DNA of 64,000 nucleotides. It comes from Paenibacillus gyeongsangnamensis. Its GTDB lineage: Bacteria > Bacillota > Bacilli > Paenibacillales > NBRC-103111. The stretch lies in the NCBI RefSeq assembly GCF_027533625.1, contig NZ_JAQAGZ010000003.1, positions 1-64,000 of the forward strand, written 5' to 3'. Position 1 is the first letter of the stretch; every line of letters starts with the position of its first letter. The notes under the pieces are model-generated. The model saw only the letters and a program-made list of their open reading frames with translations. It was not told where the DNA came from and searched no databases. Both the position numbers and the translations under genes were made by a program. Below are positions 51,724 through 61,113 of this stretch, in pieces.

Positions 51724-52683
51724 ATGCTGAAAGATAAGATCGTCAACAGAAAACCCGGCATCTTAACCTATGGGATCACGCCGCCAAAGCAAAGCCATAC
51801 GCCGGAAAAGATAAGTGAAATCGCACAAAAGCAGCTGGAACGATTGAGCGGGATCGATATGGATGCGTTGATTATTTACGATGTGCAGGATGAAGCGGAA
51901 AGGCAGGAGCAGGAACGGCCGTTCCCCTATCTTCCGACCTTGGAACCGACGCTTTACAGCAATGCGTATTTAGACGAGCTGAAGGTACCCAAAATCATCT
52001 ATCGCTGCGTGGGTAAATATACTGAGCGGGAATTGAGCGAATGGATCGCCTCAGACTCCAGTCAGGACCGGTATGCCGTTTTTGTAGGCGCTTCCTCCAG
52101 CAAGCAGCAGATCCGATTGAGGCTGCCGGATGCCTATGCCATGAGTCATAGGTTAAACGATCGTCTGCTTCTGGGCGGCGTGCTTATTCCCGAAAGGCAT
52201 ACCGCCCGCCGGGACGAGCACCTCCGGGTTATCGACAAAGCCCAAAGCGGCTGCCGGTTTTTCGTAACGCAGGCTACTTACAACGTCGAAGCCTCCAAGA
52301 ACTTTTTGTCCGATTATTATTATTACTGCGAGCGCAATGAAATCGAGATGGTACCCATCTTGTTCAACATCGCCCCTTGCGGCTCTTCCAAAACGTTGGG
52401 GTTTATGAAATGGCTGGGGATCAGCTTGCCCAGATGGCTCGAAAACGATCTGATGCATTCCAACGATATTTTGGATAAGTCCATCCGGGTGACACACAAA
52501 ATATTCGAGGAAATCTTCGAGTTCGGACTGGAAAAGGGCATTCCGATCGGCTGCAGCGTGGAAAGCGTATCGACCCGGAAAGTGGAGATCGAAGCTTCGA
52601 TTCAATTGGTGAAAGACATTCAAAGCAGCATCGCGAAAAAGCTGGAGCCGACTGAACCGGATCAGCCCGTCATGCAATCATAA
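51724..52683 (+). CDS. Methylenetetrahydrofolate reductase-like protein
   Basis: A 319-residue TIM-barrel-type protein. The front reads LTYGITPPKQSHTPEKISE; later come MDALIIYDVQDEA, LLLGGVLIPERHTARRDE, DKAQSGCRFFVTQATYN and VPILFNIAPCGS. The G-x-x-FF-x-TQ-x-x-Y segment and Ile-Pro-Glu-Arg-His resemble the MetF family flavoenzyme pattern, but the sequence is clearly divergent. It may reduce methylene-H4folate or use another substrate. ATG 51724 follows AGGACGGGGACC. It is a stand-alone gene between two repeat copies. Confidence 0.7.
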   Translation: MLKDKIVNRKPGILTYGITPPKQSHTPEKISEIAQKQLERLSGIDMDALIIYDVQDEAERQEQERPFPYLPTLEPTLYSNAYLDELKVPKIIYRCVGKYTERELSEWIASDSSQDRYAVFVGASSSKQQIRLRLPDAYAMSHRLNDRLLLGGVLIPERHTARRDEHLRVIDKAQSGCRFFVTQATYNVEASKNFLSDYYYYCERNEIEMVPILFNIAPCGSSKTLGFMKWLGISLPRWLENDLMHSNDILDKSIRVTHKIFEEIFEFGLEKGIPIGCSVESVSTRKVEIEASIQLVKDIQSSIAKKLEPTEPDQPVMQS

Positions 52684-52688
52684 AAAGA

Positions 52689-52710
52689 AGGAGCCGCTGC
52701 GGCTCCTTTG
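52689..52710 (+). terminator. Terminator after the MetF-like gene
   Basis: AGGAGCCG and CGGCTCCT flank a 3-base loop, with TTGTTTTG after it. Confidence 0.8.
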
Positions 52711-52719
52711 TTTTGTTCA

Positions 52720-52820
52720 TTGATAAGAATTTATAAGTTTTCGTAGCTTATAGCTTCGCATCAACCTTGGTAAATGCGCTGGTCCTTGTAAGACAAGGAC
52801 GGCGTAGCCGTTTATCCTGG
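52720..52820 (+). repeat. Interspersed palindromic element, copy C
   Basis: Third copy, 101 bases, ending 2 bases before the stop codon of the convergent serS gene. It differs from B at a few positions in the hairpin stem; GTAAATGC replaces ATAAACGC on the left arm. It sits again directly after a terminator. Confidence 0.85.
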
Positions 52821-52822
52821 GG

Positions 52823-54127
52823 CTACGGCTGCTCGTGTGCGGCAGGGGGGACCAGTCGTTCCAAGCCGTTCATATAGGGCCGCAAAGCGGCGGGAATGCG
52901 GATCGATCCGTCCTCCTGCTGATGGTTTTCCAGCAGCGGAATAAGGATTCGCGGCGAGGCGACTGCGGTATTGTTCAATGTATAGCAGTAGCTCAGCCCG
53001 CCGCTCTGATCCCGATAACGGATCCCGGCGCGGCGGGCCTGGAAGTCCAGCAGGTTGGAGGACGAGTGGGTTTCGCCGTAAGCTCCGCGGCTGGGCATCC
53101 AGGCTTCCAGATCGTACTGCTTGTAGGTTTTCGCCGCCATATCTCCTGTGCATACCGCTACCACCCGGTAAGGCAGCTCCAGCTGCCGCAGAACGCTCTC
53201 CGAATGAGCCGTTATTTCCTGCAGCAGCCGCTCCGCCGTCTCCAGATTGGCTTCGCACAGCACGACCTGTTCCACCTTGGCGAATTGGTGGACCCGGTAC
53301 AGCCCGTGCACATCCCGGCCCGCCGAGCCCGCCTCGCTCCGGAAGCATTGCGAGGCGGCCGCCAGCTTGACGGGCTGCGCGACGTCAACGATCTCACCGC
53401 TGTAATAGCTTACGAGCGGCACCTCCGAGGTGCCGACGAGACGCAGGTCCATGCCTTCCAGGCGGTAGGTCTGGTCCTCTCCCGCCGGGAGGAAGCCGGT
53501 ATGGACCAGCGCTTCCGTACGCGCGATCAGAGGCACCTCCAGCAGAGTGAAGCCGCTGGCTAGCAGCACATCCAGGGCAAGCTGCTGAACCGCCCTGTGC
53601 AGCAGGGCGCCCGCGCCGCACAAATAATAGCTGCGGGTACCGGCGGTCTTCACGCCGCGCGGAAGATCGAGCATCCGATGCATTTCGCCCAGAGCGATAT
53701 GGTCGAGCGGTGGGAAGCCGAAGGCCGGAGGCTCGCCGTACCGCGCAATTTCCACGTTATCCGCATCCGATCGGCCTCTTGGCGTGTCGGGAGAGACGAT
53801 GTTTGGCACCTCCAGCATCCGTTTGTTCCATTCCAGCTCCGTCTCGGCGAGCCCCTCTTCCAGCTCCCGAAGCTCCCGGTTGACTTCCTTCACCTTCATC
53901 TTCGCCTTCTCCGTCTCCTCCGTAAGGCCCTGCCTCAGCCAACCGGGAATCTGCTGCGAGATTTGATTGCGGATTTGCCTTAAGCTCTCCACCTGCTGCA
54001 GGAGAGCGCGTCTGCGATTATCACACCGAAGCAGCTCGGAGATGTTCACCTCGATCCCCTTGTGATCGGCCGCTTGCTGCACTTGGTCCCTGTTGTCCCG
54101 AATCCACCCAATGTTAAGTATGGTCAT
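52823..54127 (-). CDS. serS: Seryl-tRNA synthetase
   Basis: A 434-residue class II synthetase. It has an N-terminal coiled-coil arm of about 100 residues, then motif 2 with QCFRSEAGSAGRDVHGLYRV and motif 3 region toward SPRILIPLLENHQQ. TETREVLH-like serine-pocket residues are represented by EVSSCSNLLDF-type sequence, here ETHSSSNLLDFQARR. ATG 54127 is preferred; the frame is open for 12 more codons upstream. It charges tRNA-Ser in the cytoplasm. A T-box leader precedes it on the same strand. Confidence 0.93.
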   Translation of the reverse strand: MTILNIGWIRDNRDQVQQAADHKGIEVNISELLRCDNRRRALLQQVESLRQIRNQISQQIPGWLRQGLTEETEKAKMKVKEVNRELRELEEGLAETELEWNKRMLEVPNIVSPDTPRGRSDADNVEIARYGEPPAFGFPPLDHIALGEMHRMLDLPRGVKTAGTRSYYLCGAGALLHRAVQQLALDVLLASGFTLLEVPLIARTEALVHTGFLPAGEDQTYRLEGMDLRLVGTSEVPLVSYYSGEIVDVAQPVKLAAASQCFRSEAGSAGRDVHGLYRVHQFAKVEQVVLCEANLETAERLLQEITAHSESVLRQLELPYRVVAVCTGDMAAKTYKQYDLEAWMPSRGAYGETHSSSNLLDFQARRAGIRYRDQSGGLSYCYTLNNTAVASPRILIPLLENHQQEDGSIRIPAALRPYMNGLERLVPPAAHEQP

Positions 54128-54149
54128 CGTCCCTTTCCGGTTTCTTGTA

Positions 54150-54360
54150 TTAAAAAAACGCAAAAAGCGCCCTCATCCGTATGGGACGAGGAGCGCTAGG
54201 ACTCGCGGTGCCACCCAACTTGACCGGACATGCAGGTCCGATCCGCTTTGGTTCCGCGATAACGGGCGGGTCCGGTAAACTTAGGGGACAAGATGTCCCT
54301 TGACGAGAACGCCTCCGAGTTGGATGCTCTTCACAGGCATGATTGAATCATTCATTTTGA
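54150..54360 (-). ncRNA. T-box leader of serS
   Basis: Read on the minus strand, GGGTGGCACCGCG (54216-54204) is the invariant T-box that pairs with the acceptor end of uncharged tRNA. The terminator hairpin (54165-54197; AGCGC against GCGCT with inner TCC/GGA) and a T-run follow before the ATG. Stem I occupies about 54230-54345. The specifier triplet cannot be fixed by eye; a serine codon is expected. Confidence 0.9.
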
Positions 54361-54529
54361 CGTAGCATACTACATTTTTGGAGCTAAATCAAGGGCGGGG
54401 GCCCATCGCGGCGACAGTTCTAATCCGGCAGTCATGCCCCGCCGAAAATTGTCTTGGCCGGATTGTACAAGAGGCGAATAGAAGATGGTATGATAAATGA
54501 AACAATAGTTAACCGAAAGGAGAAGTCCG

Positions 54530-55688
54530 GTGGAAGGGGCGGAGAACATACGAGTCATGCTCGTGGACGACGAGGAGCATGCGTTCGGGATGATGGATAT
54601 ACTGCTGCGTGAAATCGGCGGTGTAGCCGTAGTCGGAACCTATACGAATCCTCTGGAGGCACTGGATGCGCTGCAGCATCTTCAGGCAGACGGGGTGTTC
54701 TTGGATATCGAAATGCCCGGCATGAACGGATTGGACCTGGCCAGAGCGTTTCAGGCGGCCCGGCCGAAGCTCCAGGTCGTGTTTACAACGGCCTATGCCG
54801 AGCATGCGATCGAAGCGTTCGAGTTCCGGGCGATCGATTATTTATTGAAGCCTATCCGTTTGGAAAGGCTGCGCCAGAGCGTTCAGCGGATCCGGGAGGC
54901 CCGGGTGATTCACAGAGCTGCGGCGGCTGCGGAGCCGGCCCTTCAATGCTTGGGCGGCTTTGCCGTACAGCTGGGGACTGCTAGACGGGGTCAGCTCTCC
55001 TGGCGTACCACCAAAGAAAAGGAGCTGTGCGCGTTTCTCGTTCACCGGGGCGGCCAGGCCGTCGAGCAATCCGTCATCATGGAGGCGCTGTGGCCTGAAT
55101 CCGATGCGGATAAGGCCAGAACTTATCTTTATACTTGCATCTCGTTACAGAGAAAAAACCTGCGCTCCCACGGCCTGCCGCTGACCGTCAACAAAATAGG
55201 GAACGGATTATGCCCTCCAGCTTGGCGATATCCACTGCGATGCCGCGGAATTGGACGAGCTGCTGGACAAAACGCTGAGGGGAGATCAGCTTGGCGCCGT
55301 AAGGCTGGAACGGCTGGCCGCTTTATACAAGGGGGATTATTTCATGGATTGTGATTACCGGTGGAGTCACGGAAGAAGGGATCAGCTGTCCGGACGGTAT
55401 GCGGAGGCATTAACGCGGCTGTGCTCGTTCTTTAAAATGAATAATCAGCCCGCCTACGCGGCCGAATGCCTGCACCGTCTGCTGGCGATCGCTCCGGATT
55501 CCGAGAAGGACGGACGCGAGCTGATCAAGCTGTATCTGGAGGGAGGCAACCGGAGCGGGGCCATGAAAGTCTTCAAGGAGCTGGAGCGCTCGGTGAGAGA
55601 GCGGCTGGACATCGAGCTGGAGGATGAAACGGCGAGGTTGTACCTCGAAATGATTTCTTCCTCTTCCGGAAGCGGGAGGATGCCATGA
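54530..55688 (+). pseudogene. Response regulator with SARP/BTAD output domain, frameshifted
   Basis: GTG 54530 behind AAAGGAGAAG starts a receiver domain (VMLVDDEEH; phospho-Asp in GVFLDIEMPG, residue 59; Lys in YLLKPIRLERL). A winged helix follows (WRTTKEKELCAFLVHRGG). After NKIGNG near 55208 the frame is lost; one extra T (GGATTATGCC instead of GGATATGCC) explains it. The intended frame continues YALQLGDIHCDAAEL through a BTAD domain (LYKGDYFMDCDYRWSHGRR, then LELERSVRERLDIEL) to TGA 55688. It overlaps the kinase gene by 4 bases. If the insertion is real, only a truncated regulator is made. Confidence 0.85.
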
Positions 55689-58600
55689 GCCGTCGCTGGC
55701 TGGCCATCCTGATTATGGCCGGGATGCTGCTTTGTACATACGGCACCATCCCGCTTCTTCAGAAGTACGGCGACAACGGAGCGCCCAAAGCCGCCGGAGG
55801 CGTTATCGACCTGTCCGGATGGAACTTCGCGGAAGGCGGACCCGTCAAGCTGGACGGCGAGTGGGAGTTTTATCCTGGACGCCTGATGGCGGCCGGCGAT
55901 TTCAGAGGTGCCGCTCCCCAGACGATCACGGTGCCGGGATCATGGGCTGCCAAGACCGGGACGCTCGGAACCGCCACCTACCGGTTGCTGGTCAATGTAC
56001 GCGACGAAGGCGAATGGTACGGGCTGAAGACACTATCCATTCAGATGGCCTCCCGCATTTTCGTAAACGGCAAGCCGATCGGCGGAAGCGGGCAGCCGGC
56101 GGATAACCCGAAGGATTATGCCGGTATGAATAAAACCGTGGCCGCTTATTTTCCGTTGAAGCAGGGACGGAACGAATTGATCGTCCAAGTCGCCAATTAC
56201 GACTTTCCGGGGAGCAGCGGCATCAATAATTCGATTTACTTGGGGACCCAGGAACAAATCGCCGCTCTACAATCCAAGGCGCTCGCCCACGATTGGATTA
56301 CCGTTTCTTCGTTTCTAATCATCGGGCTTTATTTCATCGGCTTGTATTCGCAGCGAAGGAAGGATAATTTCCTGTTCATCTTCGGCTTGGTCTGTCTGTT
56401 CTTGGCGGTATTCTCGGCGACGAGCGGAGAACGAATCATCTACGACATGTTCGGGCGGCTTCCGGCGGGACTCTTTTTGCGGCTTCAGCTGGTTTCCTCG
56501 CTTGCCGTAGGCATGGGTCTGTTATCTTACGTCTATTCGGCGTTTCGTCCCTACTGCTCTAGCCAAGTGATCCGCATATCTCTGGCGCTCGGGTTCGCTT
56601 TCCTGGTGCTCAGCGTCGGCTTCTTCAACATCGCCTATCACCGGTTGACGCTGACGCTCCATTCCGTATACTCGTCATTCTCTGTATTTTATGCTCTTTA
56701 CGTCTTCTTATCGGCCGCCTTAAGAAGATCGGAGGGAAGTCTTTATTTGGCCGTCGCCGCGCTTGCCCTGAACGTGCACGCGTTTCTGATCAACGCCAAC
56801 GTTTATTTCGCGGTTCCCGTCTTTTTATTTCCTCCGGCGGAAGTGTTCGTTTTTCTCCTGATGCTTGCCTTGTTAATGTCGCTACGCTTCTCGAATGCCT
56901 ATAAACAAAATGAGAAGCTCTCCTCAAGGCTCATAGAGATGGATAAGCTGAAGGACGATTTCTTAACCAGGACGGCGCATGAGTTCAAGACGCCGCTTCA
57001 CGGCATGATCCATATCGCGCAGTCCATGATGACCGACGAACGCCATCCGGCTACCGCAGGCCAGAGGGAGAAGCTGGAGCTCATTTCCGACATTGCCGGA
57101 CGGTTATCCCGGCTCGTATACGATATATTGGATTTGTCAAGGCTGACCCGCGGGGAAATGAAGGTGGAATGCGCTCCGCTCGACGTCCGTTCCGCTTCGG
57201 AAGTCATCGTCAAGGTGCTGTCCTTCCTGACGGACGGCAAGCCGGTTCAGCTGGTAAACAACGTACCGCAGCATCTTCCGCTCGCGCTGGCGGACGAAAG
57301 CCGGTTCCAGCAAATTCTCAGCAACCTGCTCGACAACGCCGCGAAGCATACGCATTTCGGGATGATCGCAGTCGGTGCAGCCGTTCACGGAGACATGCTG
57401 GAGGTCTCCGTAACGGATACGGGCGAAGGGATCGGGGAGAACGACCTCGCGTTCATCTTCGAGCCGTTCAAGTCGCTGAGCGCAGATGCCGACCGCAGCT
57501 TCGGCCTGGGCCTGCCGATCGTCAAGCAGCTGGTGGAGCTGCAGAACGGGCGGATCCGGGTCGCCTCCCGCCTGGGAGAAGGAACGACGTTTACGTTCAG
57601 CCTCCCGCTTGCCCGGCCGGAGGAGAGCGCGCGATTTCAGCGAGGCGACGAATTGGCGGTTGAACTGCGCTCCCAGGCGTCTCCCGGCTATTCGTTTCCC
57701 ACGCCGTATGTATCGCCGCAGAAGGGCTTGTACACAATTCTGGCGGTGGATGACCACTTCTCCAATCTCAGGGTGTTGATCGATTCACTGGAGCGCCTGG
57801 ATTATATGGTCATTGCGGTGAATACGGGAGAAGAAGCGCTGCGGGTGCTCGAAGGTAAGCAAACCGTCGATCTGGTCATTCTCGATCTGATGATGCCGGG
57901 AATGTCGGGGTTTGACGTTTGCCGGACGATACGCCAACGGCACAGTCTGGTGGAGCTCCCTGTGCTGATGGTCACCGCTTCGATCTTATCCGAAGACAAG
58001 CTCGCCGCTTTCGATGCGGGGGCCAACGATTTTTTGCCGAAGCCGTTTGACCGGTCCGAGCTGACCGCGCGCGTCAAGGGGCTCCTCTTGATGAAGGAAC
58101 TGGCGGGAAAGGCGGTTGATCTGGAGGTGGCTTTCCTCCAATCGCAAATCAAGCCGCATTTTTTATTTAACGTGTTAAGCACGATTATGTCTCTGAGCTA
58201 TACCGATGCAAGCGAGTCACGGAACGTGACGGCGAATTTGGCCGACTATTTGCGGGGCAGCTTCTCGTTCGGCAACGTTCAGAAGGACGTCCCGTTCCGG
58301 ACCGAGCTCGATTTGATCCGCTCTTACGTGGAGATTGAAAAGGCACGCTTCCAGGACCGGATTCGCGTCGAATACGATATCGCGGATTCGGCCGGGAATG
58401 TCAGGCTGCTGCCTCTGCTGATCCAGCCTCTTGTCGAGAACGCCATACGGCACGGCATCGGCAACCGCGTGGAAGGGGGCACCATCAAAGTGAGGGCTTA
58501 TGAGGAGGGGACGGAATACGTCTTTACGGTAGAGGACGACGGGGACGGCCTGACCGGGGAGCAGCTCGAGCAAGTTATGGCGAATGATGCCGCATTGCGA

Positions 58601-58738
58601 ACTTCGGGACATCAAGGGGTCGGATTGCGAAATATCGGCAAGCGCTTGAAATATGCTTACGGTACTTCCTTGCGGGCGGAAAGCTCGCCTGGCCAAGGAA
58701 CCAAAATGACGGTCCGCGTTCCTTACGCATTGAAATAA
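55685..58738 (+). CDS. Hybrid sensor kinase with two kinase modules (7TM-type receptor)
   Basis: A 1017-residue protein. After an N-terminal helix comes a jelly-roll sensor domain (residues about 35-190, VPGSWAAKTGTLGTATYRL), then seven membrane helices to residue about 400. First module: HisKA with FLTRTAHEFKTPLHGM, then HATPase (LLDNAAKH, FGLGLPIVKQL). A receiver domain follows (VILDLMMPGMSGFD). Second module: a LytS-like kinase (LQSQIKPHFLFNVLSTIM) with its own HATPase (PLVENAIRHGIG, GVGLRNIGKRLKYAYG). Two phospho-His sites in one chain are unusual. It pairs with the BTAD regulator by overlap. Confidence 0.88.
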   Translation: MSRRWLAILIMAGMLLCTYGTIPLLQKYGDNGAPKAAGGVIDLSGWNFAEGGPVKLDGEWEFYPGRLMAAGDFRGAAPQTITVPGSWAAKTGTLGTATYRLLVNVRDEGEWYGLKTLSIQMASRIFVNGKPIGGSGQPADNPKDYAGMNKTVAAYFPLKQGRNELIVQVANYDFPGSSGINNSIYLGTQEQIAALQSKALAHDWITVSSFLIIGLYFIGLYSQRRKDNFLFIFGLVCLFLAVFSATSGERIIYDMFGRLPAGLFLRLQLVSSLAVGMGLLSYVYSAFRPYCSSQVIRISLALGFAFLVLSVGFFNIAYHRLTLTLHSVYSSFSVFYALYVFLSAALRRSEGSLYLAVAALALNVHAFLINANVYFAVPVFLFPPAEVFVFLLMLALLMSLRFSNAYKQNEKLSSRLIEMDKLKDDFLTRTAHEFKTPLHGMIHIAQSMMTDERHPATAGQREKLELISDIAGRLSRLVYDILDLSRLTRGEMKVECAPLDVRSASEVIVKVLSFLTDGKPVQLVNNVPQHLPLALADESRFQQILSNLLDNAAKHTHFGMIAVGAAVHGDMLEVSVTDTGEGIGENDLAFIFEPFKSLSADADRSFGLGLPIVKQLVELQNGRIRVASRLGEGTTFTFSLPLARPEESARFQRGDELAVELRSQASPGYSFPTPYVSPQKGLYTILAVDDHFSNLRVLIDSLERLDYMVIAVNTGEEALRVLEGKQTVDLVILDLMMPGMSGFDVCRTIRQRHSLVELPVLMVTASILSEDKLAAFDAGANDFLPKPFDRSELTARVKGLLLMKELAGKAVDLEVAFLQSQIKPHFLFNVLSTIMSLSYTDASESRNVTANLADYLRGSFSFGNVQKDVPFRTELDLIRSYVEIEKARFQDRIRVEYDIADSAGNVRLLPLLIQPLVENAIRHGIGNRVEGGTIKVRAYEEGTEYVFTVEDDGDGLTGEQLEQVMANDAALRTSGHQGVGLRNIGKRLKYAYGTSLRAESSPGQGTKMTVRVPYALK

Positions 58739-58933
58739 AGACGGCTTCCGTTTGTTCAGATTTTGTTAAGACCGAGTGTGGTAAAATGACGTCCGGAATA
58801 TTGCTGAATTTTGTCGCTCTATAAGACTTTAGTTACATATTCATGAGTCTAAAGGGCTGATATTTCGCAATAAAGCACGGTGCATGGTTCACCGCGCGTT
58901 CTTCAAATTTGACAATCGGAGGTTATCCAATTT

Positions 58934-59565
58934 ATGCAAGGCAAGAAAACACTGCTTCTTTTATTGGTTCTAACCCTGGCGTTCAGCTCCTCCCCGCTTC
59001 ATTCGGCTGGGCCATCGTACCGTCTGGTTTTGACCGATCAAGCAAGTCCCATTCGCCCTCAAGTGGAAAAACCGGCATCCTCGGCACTACCACAATTTCA
59101 GGCACCCTTTTTGCTCAAAGCCGGTATCTCCTTTTTTTGAATATATATAAGCCGACATTTCCTCTGCGGAACTTCATGATGTCATTTAGTATCATCTAGC
59201 AAGGCTGCCGATATGTCGGAGGCTTCTACGGTCACACTTGTCATGTTAGAACCTCCAAATAGTGCGGAGACCGTAACTTGGGGCGAAAAGTGGAATTTGA
59301 TGCAGGGGTCCAAAGGTGTTTCTACGTATCAAAACGACCTGCAGTCTAATCTCACTGTTAAATTTCCTGCCGACAAACGCTTGGGTAATTTTGCAATTTT
59401 GTGACTTTTTTTGCTTCCATCTATCCGGACACCAAAATCGCCAAGTAAATAAATCGCCTCAAGGTCAACGCCCTGATGGAAGCCGGTCTCGAACTGTCCG
59501 CAGCCGAAAATAAAACTAAAATTACCACATTGATCGAAAAGAAGAAAATTATAGCAAAAAATTAA
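58934..59565 (+). pseudogene. Decayed exported-protein gene
   Basis: ATG 58934 behind a GGAGGTTATCC site starts a clear signal peptide (MQGKKTLLLLLVLTLAFSS), but the frame decays after about 20 codons. Protein-like pieces then appear in different frames: VPSGFDRSSKSHSPSSGK, NLTVKFPADKRLG, ASIYPDTKIAK and LMEAGLELSAAENKTK. No single frame joins them. It is a multi-lesion relic of an exported protein of unknown family. The preceding gap (58739-58933) contains a promoter-like TTGTTAAG/GTAAAAT and a GCACGGTG/CACCGCGC hairpin near 58877-58899. Confidence 0.5.
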
Positions 59566-59602
59566 AGAAATGGGCAAATGATGATCAAAATACTCAATGA
59601 AC

Positions 59603-59626
59603 TCTAAATAAATATGATATATGCTT
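59603..59626 (+). repeat. 24-bp direct repeat, left copy
   Basis: Identical to 61993-62016, starting TCTAAATAAATA and ending TATATGCTT. Similarity extends about 9 bases further to the left with two mismatches. It lies 105 bases before the solute-binding gene. Confidence 0.85.
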
Positions 59627-59675
59627 TATCTCAAGTGATGATCCCAGAGTGCAGAAATCATTGATAACGACAATT

Positions 59676-59689
59676 GAAACCGCTTACCA
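59676..59689 (+). promoter_or_regulatory. cre-like operator before the solute-binding gene
   Basis: TGAAACCGCTTACC matches 13 of 14 positions of the catabolite-response consensus (TGWAANCGNTNWCA). It lies 42 bases before ATG 59731. CcpA or another LacI-family protein could bind it. Confidence 0.5.
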
Positions 59690-59730
59690 AAGTTTTCGCT
59701 AGTTAGTGACACAACTTGGAGGGGAAAAAG

Positions 59731-61062
59731 ATGAAGTGGGTTAGAATTGTATCTTCAGTTGTATTGATGACAGCGCTTGCAGGTTGCAGTCAAGGAACAG
59801 GCACACAGGATGACAAAGGTAGTGTCGACAAAGGGAGTGTTCAAACGAAAATTTCAAATGAACCGATTACCCTTACTCTCTACCAGCACGCGGCGATTAG
59901 TAATGAGGAAATCGACAAATTTGTAGTTCAGCCTGTAAAAAAGAAATATCCTAATATTTCGATTAATATTGTACGTAAAGGGACAGGCGCCAATCCGGAG
60001 GACTTAGTGGCTGCAGGCATCGTTCCGGACCTGATCTATACGACAGACGCTAATACTCCTCTTTGGCGGGATCTTGATGTACCAGAGGATCTGAACACTC
60101 TGATTAAGAGCAACAACTTCGACTTGAACCGTTTCGACCCTAATGCCATAGATTCCATTAAAGTTTACAGTGGTGGAAAAGGTGCAATGTATGCTTTACC
60201 GGTCATGCAAAACATCGCAGCTCTTCTCTATAATAAAGATATCTTTGATAAATTCGCTGTCCCGTATCCGAAAGACGGGATGAACTGGGATGAGATCATC
60301 CAGTTAGCCCGTAAGATAACCAGAACAGATAACGGGATCCGATACATTGGATTGAGTCCTGATAACATTTCCCGTTTAGGTTATGGACTTTCTTTACCTT
60401 ACGTTAATCCGTCTACGAACAAAGCGTCAATTAATAACGATAATTGGAAAAAAGCTTTCACCACGATGAAAGATATGCTCGATGTCCCTGGATTTCTCGG
60501 AGAGGATAAGAAACTCACTTATGGTACCAATGAATTCTTTAAGGAGGGAAGGGTAGCCATGTTTACCCAATGGGTTCCCGATATGGTAGCGAGCCTTGAT
60601 CCGAGTATCGCTGATAAAGTGCCATGGGATTTCGTCTCGCTTCCCAACTACGCTGAAGCCATCGGTACAGGCCGCGTCATTTCCCCACATACGATCATTA
60701 TGAATAAGCAAAGCAAATATAAGAATGAAGCTTTTGAAGTGATGAAGATCTTCACTTCCGATGAGGTACAATCAGAACTGAGCAGAAGTGGAAAAATTTC
60801 CGTTCTGACCAAAGGGGATTTACAAACACAGTATGGCGCAAATGTACCTTATCTCAAAGGAAAGAACATAGCCGGTATATTTAAGTCAAAACCACGCAAA
60901 ATAAACGACCCCCTTACTGAATATGACGTCTTAGTCCGTTCAGCCATCGATGCTCAGGTCAAAGAGTTAGCAGCGGGGAAAGATGTTAATACGGCCTTAC
61001 GGGCAGCGGAGGAAGCTGGGAATAAAGCTATTGAGGAAAAATTGAAAACAGTAAAAAAATAA
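59731..61062 (+). CDS. Extracellular solute-binding lipoprotein of an ABC sugar importer
   Basis: A 443-residue lipoprotein with lipobox LAGCSQ (ABC family 1 binding fold). YNKDIFDKFAVPYPKDGMNW, FFKEGRVAMFTQWVPDM and IKSNNFDLNRFDPN are typical. It is closely related in layout to the broken gene at 16429. ATG 59731 follows TTGGAGGGG; the TTG at 59716 lies in that ribosome site. Base composition is more AT-rich than in most of the window. The permease genes are not present, so partners must lie elsewhere. A strong terminator follows. Confidence 0.9.
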   Translation: MKWVRIVSSVVLMTALAGCSQGTGTQDDKGSVDKGSVQTKISNEPITLTLYQHAAISNEEIDKFVVQPVKKKYPNISINIVRKGTGANPEDLVAAGIVPDLIYTTDANTPLWRDLDVPEDLNTLIKSNNFDLNRFDPNAIDSIKVYSGGKGAMYALPVMQNIAALLYNKDIFDKFAVPYPKDGMNWDEIIQLARKITRTDNGIRYIGLSPDNISRLGYGLSLPYVNPSTNKASINNDNWKKAFTTMKDMLDVPGFLGEDKKLTYGTNEFFKEGRVAMFTQWVPDMVASLDPSIADKVPWDFVSLPNYAEAIGTGRVISPHTIIMNKQSKYKNEAFEVMKIFTSDEVQSELSRSGKISVLTKGDLQTQYGANVPYLKGKNIAGIFKSKPRKINDPLTEYDVLVRSAIDAQVKELAAGKDVNTALRAAEEAGNKAIEEKLKTVKK

Positions 61063-61074
61063 ATCATTCGGTAC

Positions 61075-61113
61075 CGGAAAAGTCCATGAATATCATGGAC
61101 TTTTCCGTTTTTG
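61075..61113. terminator. Terminator after the solute-binding gene, overlapping araC 3' end
   Basis: CGGAAAAGTCCATGA and TCATGGACTTTTCCG form a perfect 15-bp stem with a 3-base loop, followed by TTTTT. Its right arm covers the last codons and stop of the convergent AraC gene. Confidence 0.92.

Noticed and set aside
52835-53563. 242-codon plus-strand frame opposite serS
   Set aside because: Shadow of the synthetase gene, without a ribosome site or known motifs.
58877-58899. Possible c-di-GMP riboswitch in the leader before 58934
   Set aside because: A GCACGGTG/CACCGCGC hairpin exists, but the conserved GEMM sequence blocks are not present.
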